From JBGSYN01 sp041750975 (lineage in GTDB: Bacteria; Pseudomonadota; Alphaproteobacteria; Geminicoccales; Geminicoccaceae), in assembly GCA_041750975.1 (NCBI GenBank), contig JBGSYN010000070.1, positions 1 to 6,714 on the forward strand: a stretch of DNA of 6,714 nucleotides. Reading direction: 5' to 3'. Under the pieces are notes generated by a model that made no database searches, was not told the DNA's origin, and saw nothing but the letters and a program-made list of their open reading frames with translations. The position numbers were made by a program, and so were the translations under genes. Shown here piece by piece: positions 1 to 5,373 of this stretch; positions within the stretch are counted from its first letter, which is position 1, and each line of letters opens with the position of its first letter.

Positions 1-776
1 TAATCGTCCAATATTTCACCTGGCTTTGGCGAGTGCTTCATGGAGATTTGGGAATTTCGTTCTACCAGTCGGGAACCAGCGTCGCCGAGCTGATCGGACA
101 GCGTCTCCCGGCGACACTCGAACTTGCCATCGCAGGTCTGATCCTTTCGATCATCATCTCCGTGCCGCTCGGCATTATTGCGGCCGTCAAGAAGGGCCGC
201 TGGCCGGATCATCTGATCATGGGAGCCAGCAGCGTCTCCATCGCAATCCCCAATTTCTGGCTCGGCATCCTGATGCTGCTCCTGTTCGCGGTGTTCCTCG
301 GCTGGCTGCCGGCGGGCGGGCGGCCGGTGACGTTTTTCGAGGACCCCATCAGAAGCCTTGAATATCTGTTGCTTCCGGCCTTCACCTTGTCGCTTTTCAG
401 TGCAGCCGTGCTGGTGCGTTTCGTCCGTGCTTCGATGCTTGAGGTCCTTAACCAGGACTATATCCGGACCGCCTATTCAAAGGGGCTTTCCTACCGGACC
501 ATCATCACCAAGCATGCGCTCAGAAACGCGTTGATTCCGGCAATCACCGCTCTTGGCGTCCAACTCGGTCAACTGCTGACCGGAACCATCGTCCTCGAAC
601 TGGTCTTTTCCTGGCCCGGACTGGGCCAGTTGATCCTGGGCGCCATCACGGGACGAGACTATCAGCTGGTCCAGGGTTGCGTCTTGATGTTCGTCGTCAC
701 CTTCGTCATCGTCAATCTGCTAACGGACATCATCTATGGAGTGCTCGACCCGAGGATCAGCGTCACGGGCAAATAG
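1..776 (+). CDS. Dpp/Opp-type ABC transporter permease, DppB-like (5' end outside window)
   Basis: Inner-membrane permease subunit of a peptide/nickel/opine-class ABC importer, which would pair with a DppC-type permease, two ATPases and a periplasmic binding protein. The frame is open from the left edge (first whole codon at 3) and reads IVQYFTWLWRVLHGDLGISF, the typical DppB stretch before the second membrane span. A GTG at 33 lies inside this conserved stretch and is not the true start. About 257 residues are visible, against roughly 310-340 for the family, so some 60-80 N-terminal residues are missing. Five hydrophobic spans follow. The cytoplasmic EAA loop that contacts the ATPase lies at about 441-540 (DYIRTAYSKGLS, then HALRNALIP), and the conserved FSWPGLGQL and C-terminal YGVLDPRI motifs are present. 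No dppC follows; the next gene is convergent 5 bp away. The substrate cannot be read from the permease; the neighbourhood suggests a sugar acid or glycoside. Confidence 0.93.
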   Translation, partial: IVQYFTWLWRVLHGDLGISFYQSGTSVAELIGQRLPATLELAIAGLILSIIISVPLGIIAAVKKGRWPDHLIMGASSVSIAIPNFWLGILMLLLFAVFLGWLPAGGRPVTFFEDPIRSLEYLLLPAFTLSLFSAAVLVRFVRASMLEVLNQDYIRTAYSKGLSYRTIITKHALRNALIPAITALGVQLGQLLTGTIVLELVFSWPGLGQLILGAITGRDYQLVQGCVLMFVVTFVIVNLLTDIIYGVLDPRISVTGK

Positions 777-781
777 GCCGG

Positions 782-1954
782 CTAGAGCGCCAGCTCGAGA
801 TGATCGACGGCCAGCCGCGCGATCTTTGTCTCGTCGAGCCTCACACCGAGCCCTGGTCCTTCGGGAACCGCGACCATGCCGTCCTTTACCTCGAGCACTT
901 GCCGGTCGAGGATGCCGCCATCCGGCGACGGGAACGTGCCGTCGATCGCATGCCGCACCGCTGGAAATGCGGCAGCAATGTGGAGGTTGACGGCAACGCC
1001 GATATCCCACTCGCTTTCGAGTGTGCTGTGGATTCCGAACCCGAGATCCATGGCGTCGCAGACAGCAATGAGATCGCGAACGGCAGCAATTCCGCCCCAG
1101 TGATAGACGTCGCCGAGCACGATATCGAGGGCATCGAGCCGAATCGCCGGCGGCAAATGCTCGAACTGAATGACGCACATATTGGTGGCGAGCGGGGTGC
1201 TGACGTAGCGTTTCAGCCTCGCCATGCCTTCGATATCGGCCGTCGGGTCCTCGTACCATTCGAGACCCAGACGATCCAATCGTGGGAACAGCCGCATCGC
1301 TTGCGCCGGGGTATAGCCCGCATTGGGATCGATCCTGAGCTTCATTTCCGCACCGAAACATTCGCGCAGTGCCGTCAACGCCGCCACATCCCACTCTGGA
1401 CTGATCGCGGCGCTTTTCAGCTTGATCGTTCCGATCCCGGTCTGGCCGATCTTCTGTCGTGCATCCTCGACCACTCGATCCACATTACTCAAATCGGCGA
1501 CGAAGGCCTCGACATCCTGGCGGTTTGCTCCCGCCGGCAGGGGCACCGCACTCAAACCTTTGACCACTGGTATCCGGATTCTGAAGGCGCCCCCAAGAAG
1601 GTCGAACAGCGGCAGGCCGGCTGCTTTTCCCTGCAAATCGAACAGGGCGGTTTCGATTCCGCCATAGGCGATCCAGCCGTTGCGGCCATTGCGCTGGTGA
1701 AAATTCATCGACGCGAAATCGTGACGGATCGGTCCGGTGTCGTGGGGATTCCGCCCCAAGCAGGTTCGCGACAGGATGCCCGCAAGTCGCCACGTATCGT
1801 CATGGCCGGAGCATTCGCCAAGCCCTTCCAGGCCGCATTCGGTATGCAGGCGGATGATCGTGCGAAAGTGCTCGCTGATGGCGTTGTGCGCGGTGACCTT
1901 GGTGCCGCCCAAGGGGAACCGAACTCGATCGAGAGTTGCCGCGACGATTTTCAT
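782..1954 (-). CDS. Enolase-superfamily acid-sugar dehydratase, glucarate dehydratase-like
   Basis: 390-residue member of the mandelate racemase/muconate lactonizing enzyme fold. Such enzymes use Mg2+ to abstract the proton alpha to a carboxylate; members with these motifs usually dehydrate acid sugars to 2-keto-3-deoxy acids. The cap domain is about residues 1-125 and ends in the GGIETALFDLQGK and LFDLLGG motifs. The barrel shows the lysine pair K178/K180 (IKLKS), metal ligands D209 (RIDPN), E235 (WYEDP) and N258 (ATNMC), and the D282 (LGDVYHWGG) / H309 (GIHS) dyad. An Asn as third ligand and the D-H dyad fit the glucarate dehydratase group; the C-terminus has the usual EGPGLGV motif. It is shorter than E. 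coli GudD (about 446 residues), so D-glucarate itself should not be assumed. The ATG overlaps the stop of the preceding gene as ATGA, and no clear Shine-Dalgarno is visible, so coupling is likely. Third gene of the cupin operon. Exact substrate unknown. Confidence 0.92.
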   Translation of the reverse strand: MKIVAATLDRVRFPLGGTKVTAHNAISEHFRTIIRLHTECGLEGLGECSGHDDTWRLAGILSRTCLGRNPHDTGPIRHDFASMNFHQRNGRNGWIAYGGIETALFDLQGKAAGLPLFDLLGGAFRIRIPVVKGLSAVPLPAGANRQDVEAFVADLSNVDRVVEDARQKIGQTGIGTIKLKSAAISPEWDVAALTALRECFGAEMKLRIDPNAGYTPAQAMRLFPRLDRLGLEWYEDPTADIEGMARLKRYVSTPLATNMCVIQFEHLPPAIRLDALDIVLGDVYHWGGIAAVRDLIAVCDAMDLGFGIHSTLESEWDIGVAVNLHIAAAFPAVRHAIDGTFPSPDGGILDRQVLEVKDGMVAVPEGPGLGVRLDETKIARLAVDHLELAL

Positions 1955-2604
1955 GGCGGCGACGTCAGGCCCAGCCCAAGCCCGCTTCCGATACGCCGTT
2001 TGCCGATCTTTCCGGATGCGACGAGCACGCCCGCCTTGATATGGGTCGACGCGGCCGCGAGCTGCAGCGCCAGCGCTTCGCCGATTGGCCCATGACGGCG
2101 CGCGTCGATCGCAATGTCGATCAGGAATGTCCGTGCCAGAGCCAGGCCCTGCAGAAACACCGACGGGCCGCCGAGGACAATCGGATCGGCAATCCAGAGA
2201 TCGACTTCCCGGTTCCGCAATGCGTGCGCCAAGGCCTCGATGGTCGGCAAAGTGCGTACGGTCGGGAGTCCACTTACAACCGACCCGAGTGCGATCTCAG
2301 CATTTTGAACCCCGCCAAAAATTTGGGCCAGAGACAATCCACGTTCATGTGCCTGCAGATCGAGCAGGGCCGTCTCGACCGCGCCGATCAGGTCGGGCGA
2401 GGCGCGGTCCGCGAGAGCAGCTCGTATCGCACGCCGATCATAGGCGTCACGACCGACAAGACATGCCGCAATCTCGCGGGCGGCGTCCAGGCCCTCAGGG
2501 GCGGTGCCGACAGCGCCAAGGCCGATAGGGCCGGCGTCACTACCGAGCCGAATCTCGAGGATGGGACCTGAGGCCGCGATATCGACACTGCCAATGCCTG
2601 TCAT
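1951..2604 (-). CDS. Shortened, probably non-catalytic enolase-superfamily protein
   Basis: 217 residues, against 370-400 for the family. Residues about 1-115 resemble the cap domain (LIGAVETALLDLQ at 73-85, SLAQIFGG at 91-98, VVSGLPT at 109-115). Residues about 125-217 resemble the end of the barrel (DLWIADPIVLGG at 135-146, GPIGEALALQLAAAS at 172-186, GSGLGLGL at 206-213). By eye alignment with the full dehydratase downstream, its residues about 141-270 have no counterpart, so K178, K180, D209, E235 and N258 are absent. The D282 position is kept (D140), but the catalytic His position is Asp (D167). A classical enolase-type reaction is therefore not expected. The frame is open throughout; the start overlaps the cupin stop (TGATG) and the stop overlaps the dehydratase start (ATGA). 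An upstream extension to 2853 exists in this frame but runs through the cupin gene and has no family resemblance. Possible roles are partner or stabiliser of the dehydratase, ligand binding, or a decaying paralog; I infer a maintained protein from the coupling. Confidence 0.8.
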   Translation of the reverse strand: MTGIGSVDIAASGPILEIRLGSDAGPIGLGAVGTAPEGLDAAREIAACLVGRDAYDRRAIRAALADRASPDLIGAVETALLDLQAHERGLSLAQIFGGVQNAEIALGSVVSGLPTVRTLPTIEALAHALRNREVDLWIADPIVLGGPSVFLQGLALARTFLIDIAIDARRHGPIGEALALQLAAASTHIKAGVLVASGKIGKRRIGSGLGLGLTSPP

Positions 2605-3005
2605 CAAGGCTCGACTCGATAGTCCGCCTCGCTGACGGGCTCGAGCCACTCGACATGGGTACCGTCCTGATGTTCCTGTATGGCGATGTGGCTCATCTGA
2701 TGCTCGGGTGCCGCTCCGTGCCAATGCTTTTCCCCGGGTGCGAACCAGATGACGTCGCCGACGCGGATTTCGCGAACGACATCCCCTAGAACCTGGACCC
2801 TGCCGATACCGGCCGTGACGTAAAGGGTCTGACCCAAAGGATGGGTGTGCCAATTGGTGCGCGAACCGGGCGTGAACGTCACACTCAGTGCCTTCGCCCG
2901 AGCCGGATCCGGTGCATCATGGATAGGATCCTGAAAGACGGTGCCCGTAAAGTATGTGTCCGGTGCCGTGCTGGTCCGCCTGCTGCCGCTTTCGAGAATC
3001 TTCAT
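2604..3005 (-). CDS. Single-domain metal-binding cupin, hydroxynitrile lyase-like
   Basis: 133-residue cupin (small beta-barrel metalloprotein), cytoplasmic with no signal peptide. It matches closely, as I recall them, the bacterial cupin hydroxynitrile lyases such as the Granulicella tundricola enzyme: FTGTVFQDP near 19-27, cupin motif 1 as WHTHPLGQTLYV (52-63), GDVIWFAPGEKHWHG (83-97), then MSHIAIQ (104-110). Putative metal ligands H53, H55, Q59 and H94 sit at the same numbers as in that enzyme, and H96 and H106 are also present. Many family members are annotated as cupin or carboxymuconolactone-decarboxylase-associated proteins without known substrate, so the in vivo reaction is open; lyase or isomerase action on a hydroxy acid or aldehyde in this pathway is an inference. 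ATG at 3005 is chosen because family proteins start there and AAGGTGA lies 8 nt upstream; an ATG at 3044 would add 13 unconserved residues and lie too near the promoter. First gene of the operon. Confidence 0.9.
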   Translation of the reverse strand: MKILESGSRRTSTAPDTYFTGTVFQDPIHDAPDPARAKALSVTFTPGSRTNWHTHPLGQTLYVTAGIGRVQVLGDVVREIRVGDVIWFAPGEKHWHGAAPEHQMSHIAIQEHQDGTHVEWLEPVSEADYRVEP

Positions 3006-3013
3006 CCTCCGCC

Positions 3014-3020
3014 TCACCTT
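3014..3020 (-). promoter_or_regulatory. Ribosome binding site of the cupin gene
   Basis: On the minus strand this reads AAGGTGA, 8 nt before the ATG at 3005. A GGAGG directly touching that ATG is too close to serve. The site supports the start at 3005 over the in-frame ATG at 3044. Confidence 0.55.
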
Positions 3021-3039
3021 GCTTGTCTTATGGATGGCT

Positions 3040-3067
3040 ATCATATTGGTATTGAAAGCAAAGACAA
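3040..3067 (-). promoter_or_regulatory. Candidate promoter of the cupin-dehydratase operon
   Basis: On the minus strand, TTGTCT (3067-3062) and TATGAT (3045-3040) are separated by 16 bp, a good fit to a housekeeping sigma-70-type promoter. Transcription would begin near 3033 and leave a leader of under 30 nt before the cupin ATG. It lies in the divergent spacer shared with the GntR-type regulator, the usual arrangement for control by that regulator. No experimental evidence; the prediction rests on spacing and hexamer match only. Confidence 0.45.
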
Positions 3068-3113
3068 CGCGACAATGGTTAGGTGCAGCGAAGCTATGCC
3101 CGCTTGCTTCACG

Positions 3114-3134
3114 ATTCGAAAGGCGCTATCGAAT
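3114..3134. repeat. Inverted repeat ATTCGA-N9-TCGAAT, candidate operator
   Basis: Perfect 6-bp arms ATTCGA (3114-3119) and TCGAAT (3129-3134), with centres 15 bp apart, upstream of and touching the -35 position expected for the regulator gene. GntR-family dimers bind inverted repeats, so this could be an operator. A 6-bp palindromic pair can occur by chance, and the arms are not a textbook HutC-subfamily site. Confidence 0.35.
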
Positions 3135-3135
3135 A

Positions 3136-3150
3136 TTGAATTATACTCAA
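3136..3150. promoter_or_regulatory. Candidate -10 element of the regulator gene inside a TTGA-N7-TCAA repeat
   Basis: TATACT at 3142-3147 is a strong -10 match on the plus strand, 31 nt before the GTG start at 3179. The -35 expected 17 bp further up (3119-3124) is poor. The -10 sits inside a small inverted repeat with arms TTGA (3136-3139) and TCAA (3147-3150). If the regulator binds there it would block its own promoter, giving autorepression; that is inference. Confidence 0.4.
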
Positions 3151-3162
3151 ACTTCCTTTGAC

Positions 3163-3167
3163 AGGAG
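3163..3167 (+). promoter_or_regulatory. Ribosome binding site deciding the regulator start
   Basis: AGGAG lies 11 nt before the GTG at 3179. The longer candidate TTG at 3158 lies upstream of this site and has no comparable sequence of its own, so the GTG start is preferred. Confidence 0.5.
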
Positions 3168-3178
3168 TTAAAACTTCA

Positions 3179-4024
3179 GTGAATCATGAATTTGTGGTGC
3201 CTGAAATGGACGATGCGGTGAACGGCAAAAGACAGTCACGCGCGGCAGAGGCACGTCTGTCACTGCGCGAGGAAATCCTCAATCCCGAGGGGGCTCCGCT
3301 TTACCAACAGGTTTACGAGGCCATTCGCGGGCAGATCGGCCGAGACGGCGACAAGGCTATGGGCTGCGGTTTGCCGACCGAGGATCAAATCGGGGCCCAT
3401 TACGAGGTCAGCAAGATCACCGTACGCAAGGCATTGCAGCTCCTTGAGCGCGACGGGTTCATTGCCCGCCGCCGGGCCAAGACGCCCCTGATCGTTCGGG
3501 TCAGCCGCGAACCCGAGGTCGGGCGTACGATCAGCACCATCGACGACATCTTTCAGCACAGCAGCGATACCGAGCGCCGCTACGAAAGCTACGAAACGGT
3601 CCACGATGCCGAGGCGGCGACGAAGCTCGAGCTCGATCCTGGCGCCAGCCTTTTAAAGGTGGTGACCACCCAGCATAGTCAGGGAACGATAATCGGCTAC
3701 TCGACCATTTACTTTCCGCCCGATGTCGCAGCGAAGCTTTCGCAGGTACGATTGCAAAAGGCCAAATATCTGATCTTCCCGGTGGTCGAGGAGGCGATTG
3801 GGCAAGGTATCGATTTTGCCGACATTTCGGTGACGGCGGCGGCAGCAACGCCTCATGATGCCGAGATCATTGGTTGCGAACCGGGCACAGTCCTGGTGCG
3901 TCTCAAGCTGCTTTTCCGTACCGAATCGAACCACCCCGTGCAGTATCATCAGAGCTACTATCGCGCCGACAAATATTCGGTGGGCTATAGGATCGGCCGT
4001 AGCCCGGCCAAGCGCGCTGATTGA
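3179..4024 (+). CDS. GntR-family transcriptional regulator, HutC type with UTRA domain
   Basis: DNA-binding regulator of 281 residues from the GTG at 3179. The winged helix-turn-helix is at about 38-105: APLYQQVYEAIRGQI, LPTEDQIGAHYEVSKITVRKAL, then LLERDGFI. The wing (ARRRAKTPLIV) lacks the usual GxGTFV ending, a small oddity. The UTRA effector domain is at about 115-275, with conserved-looking GYSTIYFPPDVAAKL, the PHDAEIIGCEPGTVLVRLK region and the late YYRADKYSVGY. HutC-type proteins usually repress nearby genes and release DNA on binding a small metabolite. Divergence from the cupin-dehydratase operon makes that operon, and perhaps the transporter, the likely target. About 37 residues precede the HTH, longer than usual, so a start at the ATG 3206 is also possible; TTG 3158 is less likely because the AGGAG lies downstream of it. 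Confidence 0.9.
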   Translation: MNHEFVVPEMDDAVNGKRQSRAAEARLSLREEILNPEGAPLYQQVYEAIRGQIGRDGDKAMGCGLPTEDQIGAHYEVSKITVRKALQLLERDGFIARRRAKTPLIVRVSREPEVGRTISTIDDIFQHSSDTERRYESYETVHDAEAATKLELDPGASLLKVVTTQHSQGTIIGYSTIYFPPDVAAKLSQVRLQKAKYLIFPVVEEAIGQGIDFADISVTAAAATPHDAEIIGCEPGTVLVRLKLLFRTESNHPVQYHQSYYRADKYSVGYRIGRSPAKRAD

Positions 4025-4047
4025 GGCATAGGCCGACTAGACGTCCA

Positions 4048-4079
4048 GGGCGGAGCGGGAACGAGACGCTCCTTAGCCC
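4048..4079. terminator. GC-rich hairpin between convergent genes, possible bidirectional terminator
   Basis: GGAGCG (4052-4057) pairs with CGCTCC (4067-4072), and the stem can extend with GGGC (4048-4051) to GCCC (4076-4079) across a 3-nt bulge. It lies in the 75-bp gap between the regulator stop and the stop of the leftward hydrolase gene. There is no clear T-tract on either side, so it may be a weak or factor-assisted terminator. Confidence 0.35.
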
Positions 4080-4099
4080 GAAGTGAGGCCGGATCGCGG

Positions 4100-5242
4100 C
4101 TAGATGTCTATGTCGGCCCAGATTGCGTGATGATCCGACGCGGCGTGGTGCTTCTCATTCAGCTCCGGATAGACTTCCCATCGGGGCGGCCTTGAGCCCG
4201 GCCAAGCCCCTTTACGAAAAATGCCGCCCTTGGCGACCTTCGCGAACAATGCGGGGGAGAGCAGCAGATAATCGATCTTGTCGTCGTCATTGCCGAGGCC
4301 ATGGGTGCCGATTCCACGATGTCCATTATCCGCCTTGAACTCGAAATCCTTGAAGTTGGCGTGCGCGGAGACATCGCGAAGATCCGTCTCGCTTAGAAGC
4401 GGCGCTAGCTCATCGCTATCAGGCGTATCGTTGAGATCGCCCAGCACGACGACATTCTCCACGGCTTCCTCTATCAGACGCTTGTAGTATCCGGCGACGG
4501 CATTTGCTTGCGCCTTCCGTTTGGCCCGGCTGGTCGGGTCATTGCCGCCGAACTTGCTCTTGAAATGGTTGACCAGGAGGACGAGGCGGGCGCCGGAAGG
4601 CGCCGTGACCTCATATTCGGGGCAATCACGGCTGAAAATGCGGCCACCATCCGCCTTTCTATCGTCGACGTGACTGCGCATCGGACCGATCGGAAATTCA
4701 CGGCGCGTTGCCAAGCCGACATCGATCCCGCGATCGTCGTTGCCGTCGATCACCATCATATGGTGATAGCCTTCGCTGAGGCCGAACTTCTCCAGCATAA
4801 GATCGTGAAACGTCAAAAGCACCGGGCGGCTCTCTGCCTCGACGATCGCCAAGACATCGGCGTTGACGTCGCGGATGACCCGGGCCGTATTCGTCATCGC
4901 GATCTCGTCCACGGCCTCGGTGCGCAGTTCGCACCAACCGACCCAGTCGTCACGTCCATTGGCCTTGATAAAGGGGACCTTGGGCGCTTTCGGGCGGGAT
5001 ATCAGCTGGCCGCGAATTTTTCGGATTTGCGTGAACGGACCCTCGTCCCGCCGCAGCATGCCGAGGTGCCCGATCAGCTCAAGCATCTTCGCTTTGTCAT
5101 CGTCGCTGTAGGGCTGCTTTTCGAACAGTTTGTTCAGCTCGGTATGAGCATCCAGGACGTCACGATGCGCATGCGGATCTTCGTCGTTGAAGACCTTCGC
5201 GCGATCGAAAAGGTTCTCGACATTGAACGCCGCAATGCGCAC
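4100..5242 (-). CDS. Endonuclease/exonuclease/phosphatase-family hydrolase with long insert
   Basis: 380-residue metal-dependent phosphodiesterase/phosphatase of the EEP (DNase I/exonuclease III-like) fold; members cut DNA, RNA, phosphoinositides or other phosphate esters, and the substrate here is unknown. Visible motifs in order: FNVENLFD with N7 and E9, the metal-ligand Glu E135 (LAIVEAES), the RGIDVGLATR strand (171-180), catalytic H226 (VNHFKSK), GDLND with D269/N271, DKIDYLLLS with D324, and the C-terminal SDHH with D370/H371. All catalytic positions I can recognise are present. Between the first motif and E135 there are about 125 residues, far more than usual; about 15-115 is charged and probably helical. 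No signal peptide, so probably cytoplasmic. The start is GTG, supported by GGAGGTG 4 nt upstream (core GGAGG 6 nt). It lies 131 bp downstream of the small secreted-protein gene, with its own candidate promoter. Confidence 0.9.
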   Translation of the reverse strand: MRIAAFNVENLFDRAKVFNDEDPHAHRDVLDAHTELNKLFEKQPYSDDDKAKMLELIGHLGMLRRDEGPFTQIRKIRGQLISRPKAPKVPFIKANGRDDWVGWCELRTEAVDEIAMTNTARVIRDVNADVLAIVEAESRPVLLTFHDLMLEKFGLSEGYHHMMVIDGNDDRGIDVGLATRREFPIGPMRSHVDDRKADGGRIFSRDCPEYEVTAPSGARLVLLVNHFKSKFGGNDPTSRAKRKAQANAVAGYYKRLIEEAVENVVVLGDLNDTPDSDELAPLLSETDLRDVSAHANFKDFEFKADNGHRGIGTHGLGNDDDKIDYLLLSPALFAKVAKGGIFRKGAWPGSRPPRWEVYPELNEKHHAASDHHAIWADIDI

Positions 5243-5246
5243 GAGC

Positions 5247-5253
5247 CACCTCC
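5247..5253 (-). promoter_or_regulatory. Ribosome binding site deciding the hydrolase GTG start
   Basis: On the minus strand this reads GGAGGTG; the GGAGG core lies 6 nt before the GTG at 5242. The protein then begins directly with the first conserved strand of the fold, confirming the start. Confidence 0.75.
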
Positions 5254-5276
5254 AACGGAGAATTACGCGTCTGCAC

Positions 5277-5305
5277 AGTGTAATCCGATTCCGAAGACAT
5301 GTCCC
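5277..5305 (-). promoter_or_regulatory. Weak candidate promoter for the hydrolase gene
   Basis: On the minus strand, GGGACA (5305-5300) and TACACT (5282-5277) are separated by 17 bp, each matching four of six consensus bases. This would start transcription about 30 nt before the GTG. The rest of the 131-bp gap (5243-5373) holds no gene I can support and no convincing terminator for the gene upstream. Confidence 0.3.
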
Positions 5306-5373
5306 CGAAAAGCGACTACGGCTCGAGGGTGGAAATCTTTTTGTTGAGCCCGACGTCCGGACTTGGCGATTGG

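Noticed and set aside
677..2095. Long plus-strand open frame of 472 codons opposite the dehydratase gene
   Set aside because: It lies antisense to a gene with clear enolase-superfamily motifs, its translation is rich in Arg/His/Asp/Gly without family resemblance or hydrophobic structure, and long antisense frames are common in high-GC DNA.
1951..2604. Idea that the shortened gene is a full-length enzyme broken by a frameshift
   Set aside because: Cap-like and C-terminal-like parts lie in one frame and fill the whole 654 bp, so there is no room for the missing barrel segment in another frame; a deletion or specialised short form fits better.
2605..2853. Upstream extension of the shortened enolase-superfamily gene through the cupin gene
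   Set aside because: The extension is Arg/Gly/Ser-rich, is out of frame with the motif-bearing cupin in the same DNA, and the cap-like sequence begins only at the ATG overlapping the cupin stop.
3006..3044. Longer cupin start at the ATG 3044
   Set aside because: It would add 13 residues absent from the family, would place the start at the candidate -10 and transcript start, and the ATG at 3005 has a suitable ribosome binding site.
5281..5320. TCCGATTCCGA-containing stretch resembling short repeated intergenic sequences of rhizobia
   Set aside because: Only one copy is present in the window and I could not compare it genome-wide; the likeness is from memory and too weak to list as a repeat.
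4508..5347. Plus-strand open frame of 279 codons opposite the hydrolase gene
   Set aside because: It is antisense to a gene with all EEP catalytic motifs and shows no recognisable domain or ribosome binding site.
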